Part shown: piece after piece, positions 1 through 8,120 of the stretch
Position numbering within the stretch: position 1 is the first letter of the stretch
How the letters are laid out: each line of letters starts with the position of its first letter
NCBI RefSeq assembly: GCF_000379065.1
Contig: NZ_KB900614.1
Span: forward strand, 4,740,033 to 4,804,032
DNA: 64,000 nt
Source: Salinispora mooreana
GTDB lineage: Bacteria; Actinomycetota; Actinomycetes; Mycobacteriales; Micromonosporaceae
Direction: 5' to 3'
The notes under the pieces: model-generated
The model's input: the letters and a program-made list of their open reading frames with translations, nothing else
The model's database searches: none
Told to the model about the DNA's origin: nothing
Translations under genes and position numbers: made by a program

Positions 1-38
1 GTGGGCAGTGTGACGGCGGGCAGGATCGACGGTCGCGA

Positions 39-57
39 GGACTACCACCGGTAGTCC
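39..57. other. Inverted repeat before padR
   Basis: Perfect 8-bp arms, GGACTACC at 39-46 and GGTAGTCC at 50-57, with a 3-base loop. The repeat lies about 100 bases upstream of the PadR gene and just before an AT-rich patch (61-92) that is a likely promoter region. It could be a weak terminator of a gene to the left of the window, or a PadR operator. The sequence alone does not decide. Confidence 0.35.
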
Positions 58-160
58 CTAACAGGAATAGTCATATCATTGAGTACCCTTCGGGGGAAGG
101 GCCGGCGACGCGGTGCCGGCCCGCCGAACTCTGTCCTCACCCGGAGCGGGAGGTGTGGCC

Positions 161-724
161 ATGGCGCTGCGGCACGCGGTGTTGGCGGTGCTGCTCGACG
201 GGGAGTACAGCGGCTACCAGTTGGCCAAGATTTTCGATGTTTCCTGCTCCAACTTCTGGTACGCGGTTCCCCAGCAGCTCTACGCCGAGTTGACCAAGCT
301 GGAACGGGCGGGGCTGATCGCCGGTCGGCAGGTCATCCAGCACGACCGCCCTAACAAACGGCTGTTCACCGTCACCCCCGCCGGCCTCGCCGAACTGGCC
401 GCCTTCGCCGCCGTGCCGTCGAAGCCGTCGTCGATCCGGGAGGACCTGCTCGTCATGGTCCAGGCCGTGGACCGGCTGGACCCGGCACCGGTCATCGCCC
501 AGCTCGAGGAGCGGGCGGTGATCGCCGCCGCCAAGGTGGAACTCTTCGACCGGATGCTTCGGCAGCTGCGCGGTGACCTGACCGAGGAGACATTCCTGCG
601 CGAGAGCGACCGGATCGGGCCGTACCTCACCTGCCTGCGGGGGCGTCGCTTCGAGCAGGAAAACCGCGAGTGGTGTGAGCGGGTGGCGGCCCTGCTCCGC
701 GCTCGCGCGCCAGTGCCCGGCTGA
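161..724 (+). CDS. PadR-family transcriptional regulator
   Basis: A 187-residue cytoplasmic DNA-binding regulator. The N-terminal 80 residues match the PadR winged helix: ALRHAVLAVLLDGEYSGYQL opens the domain, NFWYAVPQQLYAELTKLERAGLI is the recognition region, and the wing contains RRLFTVTPAG-like sequence (here KRLFTVTPAG). A helical C-terminal dimerisation domain follows, so it is a Vir-like PadR. The ATG at 161 is chosen over an upstream in-frame GTG at 113 because GGGAGG precedes it at good spacing and the domain starts right there. It sits 134 bases ahead of a radical SAM gene and probably controls that gene and itself. The ligand is unknown. Confidence 0.85.
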   Translation: MALRHAVLAVLLDGEYSGYQLAKIFDVSCSNFWYAVPQQLYAELTKLERAGLIAGRQVIQHDRPNKRLFTVTPAGLAELAAFAAVPSKPSSIREDLLVMVQAVDRLDPAPVIAQLEERAVIAAAKVELFDRMLRQLRGDLTEETFLRESDRIGPYLTCLRGRRFEQENREWCERVAALLRARAPVPG

Positions 725-858
725 CCCGCCAGTGCCGGTTGCCTCCCCCCGCCCGGCCGCCGGCGCGGGCCAGGACGTCGCCGATCCGGTCGGCCGCGCC
801 GGGCGGTATTCGACCAAGCCGGCGTGCCGGGGCAGCGCGGCGTGGAATGGTGAGAGCC

Positions 859-2451
859 ATGAAGCGGGACCGGGATGAGGTGTTCGTCGAGTACACAAAG
901 TCGATCTGCCCGGTCTGCAAGGTCGTTGTCGACGGACAGGTCAACCTCCGCGACGACAAGGTCTATCTGCGGAAGCGCTGTCCGGAGCACGGCCAGTTCG
1001 AAGCGTTGGTGTACGGCGACGCGCAGATGTACCTCGACAGCGCCCGATTCAACAAGCCCGGCACGCTCCCGCTGACCTTCCAGACCGAGGTGCGTGACGG
1101 CTGCCCGGCGGACTGTGGGCTGTGCCCGGAACACAAGCAGCACGCCTGCCTGGGCATTATCGAGGTCAACACCGGCTGTAACCTCGACTGCCCGATCTGC
1201 TTCGCCGACTCCGGCCACCAGCCCGACGGGTACGCCATCAGCCTCGCGCAGTGTGAGCGCATGCTCGACGTCTTTGTGGCGAGTGAGGGCGAGGCCGAAG
1301 TGGTGATGTTCTCCGGCGGAGAGCCCACCATCCATCGGCAGATCCTGGACTTCGTTGACGCCGCACAGGCTCGCCCGATTCGGGCGGTCAACCTGAACAC
1401 CAACGGGATCCGGCTCGCCAGCGATCGGGCGTTCGTGGCAGCGCTCGGCGAGCGGAACCGTCCCGGCCGGGCGGTCAACATCTACCTGCAGTTCGACGGG
1501 TTCGACGAGCGAACACACCGGGAGATCCGGGGTCGGGACCTGCGCGAGATCAAGCAGCGAGCGCTGGACAACTGCGCTGAGGTCGGCCTGACCGTCACCC
1601 TGGTGGCCGCGGTCGAGCGGGGGCTCAACGAACATGAACTCGGCGCCATCATCAGCCACGGCCTCGCGCACCCGGCGGTGCGCAGCGTCTCATTCCAGCC
1701 GGTCACCCACTCCGGCCGACACACGCCCTTCGACCCACTGACCCGGCTGACCAACTCCGACATCATTCACCTCGTCGCGCGGCAGCGGCCCGACTGGTTC
1801 CAGGCCGAGGACTTCTTCCCGGTGCCGTGCTGCTTCCCGACCTGCCGGTCAATCACCTATCTGCTCACCTCGGGCACGCCCGGCGCCGAGGACTTCGCGG
1901 TGGTGCCGATTCCCCGGCTGCTCGATGTGGCGGACCACCTCGACTACGTTGCCAACCGGGTGGTGCCGGACCCTGCTGTCCGGGAAGCGCTGGAGAAGCT
2001 GTGGTCGGCGTCGGCATTCATGGGCACCGACACAACCAACGCGCGCCTCGCCCAGACCGCCGCGGCGCTGGACTGCGCTGACGCCTGCGGCGTCAACCTA
2101 CCCGAGGCGGTCGCGAACCTGACCGACCGGGCCTTCATGATCGTGATCCAGGACTTCCAGGACCCGTACACCCTCAATGTGCGGCAGCTGATGAAGTGTT
2201 GCGTCGAGGAGATCACTCCGGACGGCAGACTGATCCCGTTCTGCGCCTACAACTCAGTCGGCTACCGGGAACAGGTCCGCGAGCAGATGTCCGGGGTGCC
2301 GGTCGCCGACGTGGTGCCCAACGCACTCGCGCTGCGCTCGATGATCACGGACTCCCCGTACGGGTCGAAGGTGGCCCAGCGCTCCGACGGCGTCGCCGCC
2401 GGGCGGCGGGTGGCACCGGATACCACCAACGTGGGGTGGCGGATCCGGTGA
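859..2451 (+). CDS. Radical SAM enzyme, Tes-like (COG1964 type)
   Basis: A 530-residue radical SAM protein. The SAM-cleaving [4Fe-4S] motif is C107-x3-C111-x2-C114 (CNLDCPICFAD), followed by a glycine-rich FSGGEPT SAM-binding segment. N-terminal to it are a rubredoxin-like pair, CPVC (C17, C20) with CPEHG (C41), and a further cluster CPADCGLC (C82, C86, C89) with C97. More cysteine motifs lie C-terminal (PCCFPTC, KCCVEE...PFC). This layout matches archaeal tetraether synthase MJ0619/Tes from family knowledge. The substrate here is not known; a lipid or other unactivated C-H substrate is inference. The ATG at 859 follows GGTGAGAG. Its TGA overlaps the GTG of the methyltransferase by four bases, so the two are translationally coupled. 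Confidence 0.8.
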   Translation: MKRDRDEVFVEYTKSICPVCKVVVDGQVNLRDDKVYLRKRCPEHGQFEALVYGDAQMYLDSARFNKPGTLPLTFQTEVRDGCPADCGLCPEHKQHACLGIIEVNTGCNLDCPICFADSGHQPDGYAISLAQCERMLDVFVASEGEAEVVMFSGGEPTIHRQILDFVDAAQARPIRAVNLNTNGIRLASDRAFVAALGERNRPGRAVNIYLQFDGFDERTHREIRGRDLREIKQRALDNCAEVGLTVTLVAAVERGLNEHELGAIISHGLAHPAVRSVSFQPVTHSGRHTPFDPLTRLTNSDIIHLVARQRPDWFQAEDFFPVPCCFPTCRSITYLLTSGTPGAEDFAVVPIPRLLDVADHLDYVANRVVPDPAVREALEKLWSASAFMGTDTTNARLAQTAAALDCADACGVNLPEAVANLTDRAFMIVIQDFQDPYTLNVRQLMKCCVEEITPDGRLIPFCAYNSVGYREQVREQMSGVPVADVVPNALALRSMITDSPYGSKVAQRSDGVAAGRRVAPDTTNVGWRIR

Positions 2452-3260
2452 CGACGGGCGAGCCCGCGGCGGATCCGAAGGGTTGCTGCGCCGCGGTCTA
2501 CGGTTCGGATCTTCTCGCCCTGCTCCTCGGCGATGCCTACCATCCCGGCGGTTCGTCGCTGACCCGCCGACTCGCCGCCCGACTGGCGCTGACCAGCGGT
2601 GAACGCGTGCTCGACGTCGCGAGCGGGCGGGGTGCCAGCGCGCTGCTGCTGGCGTCCGAGTACGGCTGCACGGTGACCGGTGTGGACCTCGCCGGTGCCA
2701 ACGTCGCGGCGGCTACCCGGGGGGCCCGGTCTGTTGGGCTCGCCGACCAGGTGCGGTTCCGGCAGGGAGACGCCGAGCGGCTGGGTGTCGACTCACACGC
2801 GGTTGACGTGGTGGTCTGCGAATGCGCCTTCTGCACCTTCCCCGACAAGCCCACGGCAGCGGGGGAACTGGCCCGGGTGCTGGTCCCGGGTGGTCGACTG
2901 GGGCTGGCTGATGTCGTCGCCATCCCGGACCGGCTGCCTCCCGAACTGACCGGACTGGGAGCGTGGATCGCCTGCGTTGCCGATGCACGTCCCCTCGACG
3001 AGTACGTCGCCCTGCTGGCCGGCGCGGGGTTGACGACAACCCACATCGAACGGCACGACCCCGCGATCACCACGATGATCGACCAGATCGAGGCGCGCCT
3101 GACCGTGCTGCGGCTGACCGCCGCGGATCCGGCGGTGGCGCTCGGCCTGGACTTCGCCCGCGCCCCGGCGGTCCTGGCCGCAGCCCGGGCCGCGGTCGCC
3201 GACGGTGTCCTCGGCTACGCCATCCTGACCGCCCGGAAGCCGGGCTCTGGCCTGCGCTGA
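2448..3260 (+). CDS. Class I SAM methyltransferase, Cys-rich, coupled to the radical SAM gene
   Basis: A 270-residue Rossmann-fold methyltransferase. Motif I is VLDVASGRGAS (about residues 54-64), the acidic motif II is VTGVDLA (about 77-83), and the post-motif region is ARVLVPGGRLGLADVV. Unusual cysteines occur as a GCC pair near the N terminus (C13, C14) and as CECAFC (C124, C126, C129) where the substrate normally sits. Similar Cys arrangements occur in arsenite and thiol-metal methyltransferases, but the assignment is not firm. It starts with GTG overlapping the radical SAM stop (GTGA). Only riboswitch-controlled genes follow, so it ends the padR-associated operon. Confidence 0.78.
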   Translation: MTTGEPAADPKGCCAAVYGSDLLALLLGDAYHPGGSSLTRRLAARLALTSGERVLDVASGRGASALLLASEYGCTVTGVDLAGANVAAATRGARSVGLADQVRFRQGDAERLGVDSHAVDVVVCECAFCTFPDKPTAAGELARVLVPGGRLGLADVVAIPDRLPPELTGLGAWIACVADARPLDEYVALLAGAGLTTTHIERHDPAITTMIDQIEARLTVLRLTAADPAVALGLDFARAPAVLAAARAAVADGVLGYAILTARKPGSGLR

Positions 3261-3378
3261 GTCTCGCGGCTCGCGGCGGAGCGTGGCCCTCGGGCTCACC
3301 GCAACCGGCGCCGGCGCGTACCCGTCAGCGCGAATCGACAGCTTGCCGTCCGGGCGAGCACCCGATAGCCTCTCGCCG

Positions 3379-3523
3379 TCAAGGTGCACGGGAAGCCGGT
3401 GGAAGACCGGCGCGGCCCTCGCCACTGTGACCGGGTAGTGATCTCTGACTGTGCCACTGGGCCCCACCAGGCCTGGGAAGGCTGGAGTGAACGTCGATCC
3501 GGAAGCCAGGAGACCGGCCTTGA
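3379..3523 (+). promoter_or_regulatory. Cobalamin (B12) riboswitch upstream of cbiMNQO
   Basis: The aptamer is closed by P1 TCAAGG (3379-3384) with CCTTGA (3518-3523). Inside are the hallmark segments GGGAAGCCGGTGGAAGACCG, GCCACTGTGACCGGG and the B12 box GAAGCCAGGAGACC near 3501-3514. The cbiM Shine-Dalgarno (GGAAGGGAAGG) lies 25-35 bases downstream, so translational control is likely. When B12 is bound, cobalt import should be shut down. Confidence 0.93.
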
Positions 3524-3565
3524 CACGGATCTCATCCACGAGGTGCTGGAAGGGAAGGTCAGTCG

Positions 3566-4246
3566 ATGCATATCGCCGAGGGGTATCTCCCTCCGGAACA
3601 GGCGGCGGCGTGGTTCGTCGTGTCCGCGCCATTCGTCGTCCACGGGAGTCGGGCCCTGGTCCGGCAAATCCGTACAGATCCAGACTCGAAACTGCTGCTC
3701 GGGGCGGCCGGTGCCTTCACCTTCGCGCTGTCCGCCTTGAAGATCCCGTCGGTGACCGGGTCGAGCTCTCACCCGACCGGCACCGGTCTGGGGGCGGTGC
3801 TGTTCCGACCGCCGGTGATGAGCGTGCTGGGCAGCATCGTGCTGCTGTTCCAGGCGCTGCTGCTGGCCCACGGCGGGCTGAGCACGCTGGGCGCGAACAT
3901 CTTCTCGATGGCGATCGTCGGACCGTGGGTGGCGTATGGGAGCTACACCATGGTCCGTCGCGCTGGCGGCGGCCTGGGCCCGGCGGTGTTCGCCGCTGCG
4001 GCCCTGGGCAGCCTGGCGACGTACGGGGTCACCGTCGCCCAGCTGGCCCTGGCGTTCCCCGACCCGGCGTCTGGCATCGCCGGTGCGTTGGCGAAGTTCG
4101 GCGGGATCTTCGCCGTGACCCAGATTCCGCTGGCGATCAGCGAGGGACTGCTGACCGTTCTGGTGGTCCGCCTGCTGAGTCGGACCAGCAGGGATGACCT
4201 GCGTCGGCTCGGTCTGCTGCGTCCGGCGGCGGAGGTGCGGGCATGA
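3566..4246 (+). CDS. cbiM: Cobalt ECF transporter substrate-capture membrane protein CbiM
   Basis: A 226-residue polytopic membrane protein. It opens with the diagnostic MHIAEGYLP, whose N-terminal Met-His amine and imidazole coordinate Co2+ (or Ni2+ in NikM). About six or seven hydrophobic helices follow, with the conserved KIPSVTGSSSHPTGTGLG segment that supplies another metal-binding His. The start is certain because the MHI N terminus is functional. It overlaps cbiN by ATGA. The B12 riboswitch upstream and cbiNQO downstream argue for cobalt rather than nickel. Confidence 0.96.
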   Translation: MHIAEGYLPPEQAAAWFVVSAPFVVHGSRALVRQIRTDPDSKLLLGAAGAFTFALSALKIPSVTGSSSHPTGTGLGAVLFRPPVMSVLGSIVLLFQALLLAHGGLSTLGANIFSMAIVGPWVAYGSYTMVRRAGGGLGPAVFAAAALGSLATYGVTVAQLALAFPDPASGIAGALAKFGGIFAVTQIPLAISEGLLTVLVVRLLSRTSRDDLRRLGLLRPAAEVRA

Positions 4247-4560
4247 GGCGCTTCTCCTGGGTCAACCTGCTGCTGCTGTTCGCGGTGCTGCTCCTGGTGG
4301 TGATGCCGCTGGCGTTCGGCCTCGGCTCGGGGGAGGAACCCTTCTCCGGCGCGGACGCCCTTGCCGAGCAGGCCATCGTGGACGACCACCCCGACTATCA
4401 GCCGTGGTTCTCGCCGATCTACGAGCCGCCGTCGGCCGAGCTGGAGTCGGGACTCTTCGCCCTTCAGGCTGCGCTTGGCGCTGGTCTGCTCGGCTACTAC
4501 TTCGGTGTCGCCCGGACCCGGCAGCGGCAGCGCGATGCTGCCGGCTGGCAGCGCGGCTAG
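4243..4560 (+). CDS. cbiN: Cobalt transporter auxiliary subunit CbiN
   Basis: A 105-residue protein with two transmembrane helices, at about residues 8-27 and 72-90. The extracytoplasmic loop between them is acidic and carries the family segment EEPFSGADALAEQAI. CbiN binds CbiM and is needed to load cobalt. Its ATG overlaps the cbiM stop (ATGA), giving strict coupling in the cbiMNQO operon. Confidence 0.93.
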   Translation: MRRFSWVNLLLLFAVLLLVVMPLAFGLGSGEEPFSGADALAEQAIVDDHPDYQPWFSPIYEPPSAELESGLFALQAALGAGLLGYYFGVARTRQRQRDAAGWQRG

Positions 4561-5302
4561 CGTGTTCGCCCTCGACATCGCCGCGCACACCGGGCCCTGG
4601 CGAAATCGGCACCCCGCCGAGAAGGCGTTGCTCGCGCTCGGGCTGCTGGTCTGCGCGGTGGCCCTGCCCACCTGGCCCGGCGCGCTCCTGTCCGGTGGAG
4701 CGGCGGCGGTGCTGCTGGCCGCCGCACGGGTGCCGCCGGTCGTGGTGCTGCGGGCGGCCCGGGTACCGCTGCTCTTCGTCGCCACATCGACGGTCCCGTT
4801 GCTGGTGTCGATGCCGTCCCCAGCCCGACTGGCCATCGACCCCGCGGGCCTGCCGGTGGCGGCGCAGACCGCGGGTCGCTCCGTGGCGGCGTTGACCTGC
4901 CTGCTGCTGTTCACCGCCACCACACCGTTGTCGGATGTCCTGCCACGACTGCACCGGCTGGGGATCCCCTCGGCGGTCACCGAGGTTGCCGCGCTGACGT
5001 ACCGGATGCTCTTCCTGCTGGTGGAGAGCGTGCGTGCGGTCCGGCAGGCGCAGGCGGCCCGGCTTGGCTTCCGTACCTGGCGGACCGCCTACCGGTCCCT
5101 GGCCGGCCAGGCGGCAGCGGTGTTCGTCCGGGCGTTGCACCGGGCGCGGCGGCTGGAGGAGGGACTGGCGGTGCGGGGCTACACCGGTTCACTCGCCGTG
5201 CAGGTGGCGGCCCACCGGGTATCGGCGCCGTTCGTTGCGGCAACCATGATGTTGCTCGGCGCGATCGTCACGACCAGCACCGGGTTGGTGTCCCCTTGGT
5301 GA
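4535..5302 (+). CDS. cbiQ: Cobalt ECF transporter T component CbiQ
   Basis: A 255-residue transmembrane coupling protein that joins CbiM/CbiN to the ATPase. It has several hydrophobic helices and the T-component coupling-helix region, with Ala-Arg-Gly-type motifs near AARLGFRTWRTAYRS and LEEGLAVRGYTG. The ATG at 4535 overlaps cbiN by 26 bases. A GTG at 4562, directly after the cbiN stop, is an equally possible start because neither has a strong ribosome site. The stop overlaps the cbiO start (GTGA). Confidence 0.9.
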   Translation: MLPAGSAASVFALDIAAHTGPWRNRHPAEKALLALGLLVCAVALPTWPGALLSGGAAAVLLAAARVPPVVVLRAARVPLLFVATSTVPLLVSMPSPARLAIDPAGLPVAAQTAGRSVAALTCLLLFTATTPLSDVLPRLHRLGIPSAVTEVAALTYRMLFLLVESVRAVRQAQAARLGFRTWRTAYRSLAGQAAAVFVRALHRARRLEEGLAVRGYTGSLAVQVAAHRVSAPFVAATMMLLGAIVTTSTGLVSPW

Positions 5303-6141
5303 ACGTCCCGCTGCTGGAGTTCGACGGGGTGGGCTTCGCCTACCAGCCGGGTCGGTCGATCCTGGTCGAGGTCGATCTTCGGATCGACCCGGGTCAGCGG
5401 CTGGCCGTGCTGGGCCCGAACGGCGGCGGCAAGACCACGCTGTTCCGGCTGGCCGCCGGCGCGCTGCGGCCCGCCGCGGGCCAGATCGCCGTCGCCGGTA
5501 CCCGGATGCGGTACACCCGGGCCGGCCTACGGGAGTTGCGGCAGCAGGTGCAACTGGTGGTGCAGGACCCGGACGACCAGCTCTTCTCCGCCAACGTCCG
5601 GCAGGATGTCTCCTTCGGGCCGGTCAACCTGGGGCTCCCGGCGGAGCAGGTGCGGCGGCGCTGTGACGCGGCGCTGGCGGCGCTCGGTGTGTCGGCGATC
5701 GCCGAGCGCCCCACCCATCTGCTCTCCTACGGCCAGCGCAAGCGGGTGGCGATTGCCGGCGCGGTCGCGATGCACCCGCGGCTGCTCATTCTCGACGAAC
5801 CGACCGCCGGGCTTGATCCGGCCGGGGTGGAGACACTGCTGAACACTCTGTATCACCTGCACACAGCGGGTACGACGGTGGTGCTCTCCACCCACGATGT
5901 CGACCTCGCCTTCCGCTGGGCGGACGCGGTAGCGGTGGTCTCCGGCGGCGGTGTGCGTACCGTGGCCACGGCGGACGGCCTTGCCGATCCGGCACTGCTC
6001 GCAGCGGCAGACCTGGTGCCGGCGTGGGCGCCGCTGGTGCACCGGCTCCTGGACCGGATCCCGGAGCTGGCGGGAGCCCGTCCGCGCGCGGTAGCCGAAC
6101 TCGCCGCGCTGCTCAACGATGCTGCGCCGGAGCGCCGGTGA
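5299..6141 (+). CDS. cbiO: Cobalt ECF transporter ATPase CbiO
   Basis: A 280-residue ABC ATPase of the ECF A-component type. Walker A is GPNGGGKTT at about residues 39-47, the Q-loop is VVQDPDDQLFS (typical of CbiO), and Walker B is LLILDEPTAGLDP, followed by the switch His in LSTHD. The signature reads LSYGQRKR instead of LSGGQ, a variant also seen in other ECF ATPases. The start is GTG at 5299, overlapping the cbiQ stop; a TTG three bases earlier is less likely. It is the last gene of the B12-controlled operon, with a strong hairpin following. Confidence 0.93.
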   Translation: MNVPLLEFDGVGFAYQPGRSILVEVDLRIDPGQRLAVLGPNGGGKTTLFRLAAGALRPAAGQIAVAGTRMRYTRAGLRELRQQVQLVVQDPDDQLFSANVRQDVSFGPVNLGLPAEQVRRRCDAALAALGVSAIAERPTHLLSYGQRKRVAIAGAVAMHPRLLILDEPTAGLDPAGVETLLNTLYHLHTAGTTVVLSTHDVDLAFRWADAVAVVSGGGVRTVATADGLADPALLAAADLVPAWAPLVHRLLDRIPELAGARPRAVAELAALLNDAAPERR

Positions 6142-6214
6142 CCGCCGCGACCAGAACCGCAGCCTGGCCGTGGCAACGGCGCTGATCCCGCTGGGACCGG
6201 GTGCCAACGGGTGT

Positions 6215-6261
6215 CGGGCGTCAACGGGTGTCGGGCGCCGCCCGACACCCGTTGACGCCCG
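6215..6261. terminator. Bidirectional terminator, 21-bp stem, between cbiO and copC
   Basis: Arms 6215-6235 and 6241-6261 are perfectly complementary with a 5-base loop. The left arm contains a tandem direct repeat (AACGGGTGTCGGGCG at about 6206 and 6223), so alternative pairings exist. It sits between two convergent genes, where a shared terminator is expected. No long U-run follows, as is usual in high-GC actinobacteria. Confidence 0.85.
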
Positions 6262-6265
6262 TTGG

Positions 6266-6877
6266 TCAGGTCGTGCTACGTCGGCGGCGTAGTAGTAGCA
6301 CCAGGCCGCCGGCGACCAGGAGCACCAGGATCCCGCCGCCCATCACCGCTGGCGCGCCGAGCCCGCCACCGCCGCCGTCGTTGTCGGTCGCCGCCACTGG
6401 GCTGGCCGACCCGGGCTCCGTTGGCGCAGTGGCGGGCTCGGCCGTGGGGGACGACTCCGCCGGCGTCGGAGCCGGCGCCTCGGTGCCAGCGGGGTCAGCG
6501 ACGGCGAACGCGTACGAGCCCTGGACCGGGTGCCCGTCGGCGGAGACTACCCGGTACGCGACGGTGTAGGTGCCGTTCGGCAGGGTTCCGTCGATGCTTA
6601 TCGTACCTTTTGCGCCGGTGACCACGGGTTCACCGGTCGGGACCTTCTGCTCCGCGGCGTCGGAGAGGACGATGGTGGTGAACGCCGGATCCAGCCTCTG
6701 GAGGAACTCCAGGGTGATCTCGGTCGGTGCTGTGTCCAGCTCAGCGTTCTTGGCCGGTGTGGTGGTCTTCAGGGAGTTGTGTGCGGCGGCCGGGGAAGCC
6801 GGTACGAGCAGCAGCGCGGCGGCGGCGAGGACGGCGGCGAGGAAGCCGGCGGGTCTCGGGCGGGTGTTGGTCCGCAT
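6266..6877 (-). CDS. CopC-domain copper-binding protein with C-terminal anchor
   Basis: A 203-residue secreted protein. A signal peptide ends at PAAA, giving a mature protein that starts with His33 (HNSLKTTTPAKN), the N-terminal copper-ligand histidine of CopC proteins. The CopC beta-barrel continues to about residue 130 and includes the conserved SADGHPVQG segment with a second ligand His. A Pro/Thr/Glu-rich linker follows, then a C-terminal transmembrane helix and an RRRR stop-transfer. It is the last gene of the PCuAC-DyP-CopC set and probably hands or holds Cu at the outer membrane face. Confidence 0.9.
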   Translation of the reverse strand: MRTNTRPRPAGFLAAVLAAAALLLVPASPAAAHNSLKTTTPAKNAELDTAPTEITLEFLQRLDPAFTTIVLSDAAEQKVPTGEPVVTGAKGTISIDGTLPNGTYTVAYRVVSADGHPVQGSYAFAVADPAGTEAPAPTPAESSPTAEPATAPTEPGSASPVAATDNDGGGGGLGAPAVMGGGILVLLVAGGLVLLLRRRRSTT

Positions 6878-6893
6878 GGTTCTCCTGTCGAGG

Positions 6894-8120
6894 TCAGCCG
6901 AGCAGTTGCTGGCCGATCCAGCCGCCTTCGGGGCAGCCGGGTGGGATCGCGAAGACGGCAGAGCCGATCGGGGTGGTCCACTCGTTGAGTAGGTCCCGTT
7001 CGGCCAGGCGTCGTTGGATGGGTAGGAACTGACGGGTGATGTCGGCCTGGTAGGAGGCGAAGATCAGGCCGCTGTCCGCAGTACCGTCGGCGCTGGGCAC
7101 GCCGTCGTAATTGTACGGGCGGCGCAGAATCCGGAGCCGGTCCTCGGTGACGTGGGAGCGGGTCAGGTGCGAGAAGTCCGGGATGACGGTGAGCCCGCCC
7201 GACCCGAGGGCGTCGAAGTCGGGCTCGTCGTGTTCATCCGTGCCGGTCAGCGGCGCGCCGGTGTCGAGCCGGCGGCCGACGGACAACTCACGGTCGGCGC
7301 GGCCGAGGAGGTCCCACGTCTCCAGGTTCATGCTGATCCGCCGGACGACCAGGGTGGTGCTGTCGCGTAGCCACGCCGGCCCGTCCGGCACCCACACCGC
7401 GGTCTCGAGGGGAGCGCCCGGTTTCGGGTTGGCGGTGCCGTCGAGTTGGCCGAAGAGGTTGCGCTGGGTGCGCCCCGGCTCGGCCCCAGCCGCGCGCCGG
7501 AAACCTTGCTGCACCCAGGCGACGGTGGCGAAGGGTCGGCTGTCCTTCACCAGCACCCGCTGGGCATGCGCGACGGTCAGCGGGTCGTCGGCGCAGATCT
7601 GCAGCAGGAGGTCCCCGTCGGACCAGCGGGGGGAGAGCCGGTCGATGCGGAACGCCGGGAGGGCGGCCACCGATGGCGGCCGCCGCCCGTCGAGGTTGGC
7701 CGCCTGGTAGAGACCGGGACCGAAGCCGAAGGTCACCGTCAGCCGGGCTGGCAGCAGCCCGAGCTCCGGCTCGGTGTCGGCCAGGGCGGGACGGCCCTGA
7801 GTGAGGCGGGCGGCGTCGTCGGAGAGCAGTCGCAGCATCCGTCCCAGCGCCTCCCGGTCCGTCTCCGGCCGGAGGGCGAGCGCGACGAACGCCGCATGTG
7901 CCTGCGGTTCGGTGGCGACCCCCGCCTGGCGGGTCCCGTGGAACGATTCGACGGCGAGCCCGAGTTCGCCCACCGGCGTCATCTCGGCGGGTCGGGTCGC
8001 GGGGTTGTCGGAGCCGACGGCGGTGACCGCCACGGTGGCGCCGAGCGCCCCGCCGGCAGCCAGGGCACCGCCGGCCAGCAGACCGCGTCGGCTTACCGCG
8101 CGGGGGCCGCTCCCAGTCAC
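6894..8120 (-). CDS. Tat-exported dye-decolorizing (DyP) peroxidase
   Basis: A 408-residue haem peroxidase. The Tat signal is SRRGLLAGG (Arg11-Arg12). The DyP fingerprint GxxDG is GQLDG (residues 224-228), whose Asp is the distal acid. The C-terminal half has FSHLTRSH with the likely proximal haem His, and an FxASYQADI...F-type barrel. Length and signal fit the EfeB/DtpA class. In Streptomyces lividans DtpA is encoded beside a copper chaperone and matures radical-copper enzymes; the same neighbours are present here. The GTG start overlaps the PCuAC stop (GTGA). Confidence 0.92.
   Translation of the reverse strand: MTGSGPRAVSRRGLLAGGALAAGGALGATVAVTAVGSDNPATRPAEMTPVGELGLAVESFHGTRQAGVATEPQAHAAFVALALRPETDREALGRMLRLLSDDAARLTQGRPALADTEPELGLLPARLTVTFGFGPGLYQAANLDGRRPPSVAALPAFRIDRLSPRWSDGDLLLQICADDPLTVAHAQRVLVKDSRPFATVAWVQQGFRRAAGAEPGRTQRNLFGQLDGTANPKPGAPLETAVWVPDGPAWLRDSTTLVVRRISMNLETWDLLGRADRELSVGRRLDTGAPLTGTDEHDEPDFDALGSGGLTVIPDFSHLTRSHVTEDRLRILRRPYNYDGVPSADGTADSGLIFASYQADITRQFLPIQRRLAERDLLNEWTTPIGSAVFAIPPGCPEGGWIGQQLLG

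Noticed and set aside
1..54. Open frame of 17 codons ending in TAG at 52-54
   Set aside because: It could be the C terminus of a gene to the left, but it is too short to support a family or even a strand.
6204..6261. Short repeats taken as a CRISPR array
   Set aside because: Only two direct copies plus their complement, no spacers of constant length, and no cas genes; a terminator hairpin explains them.
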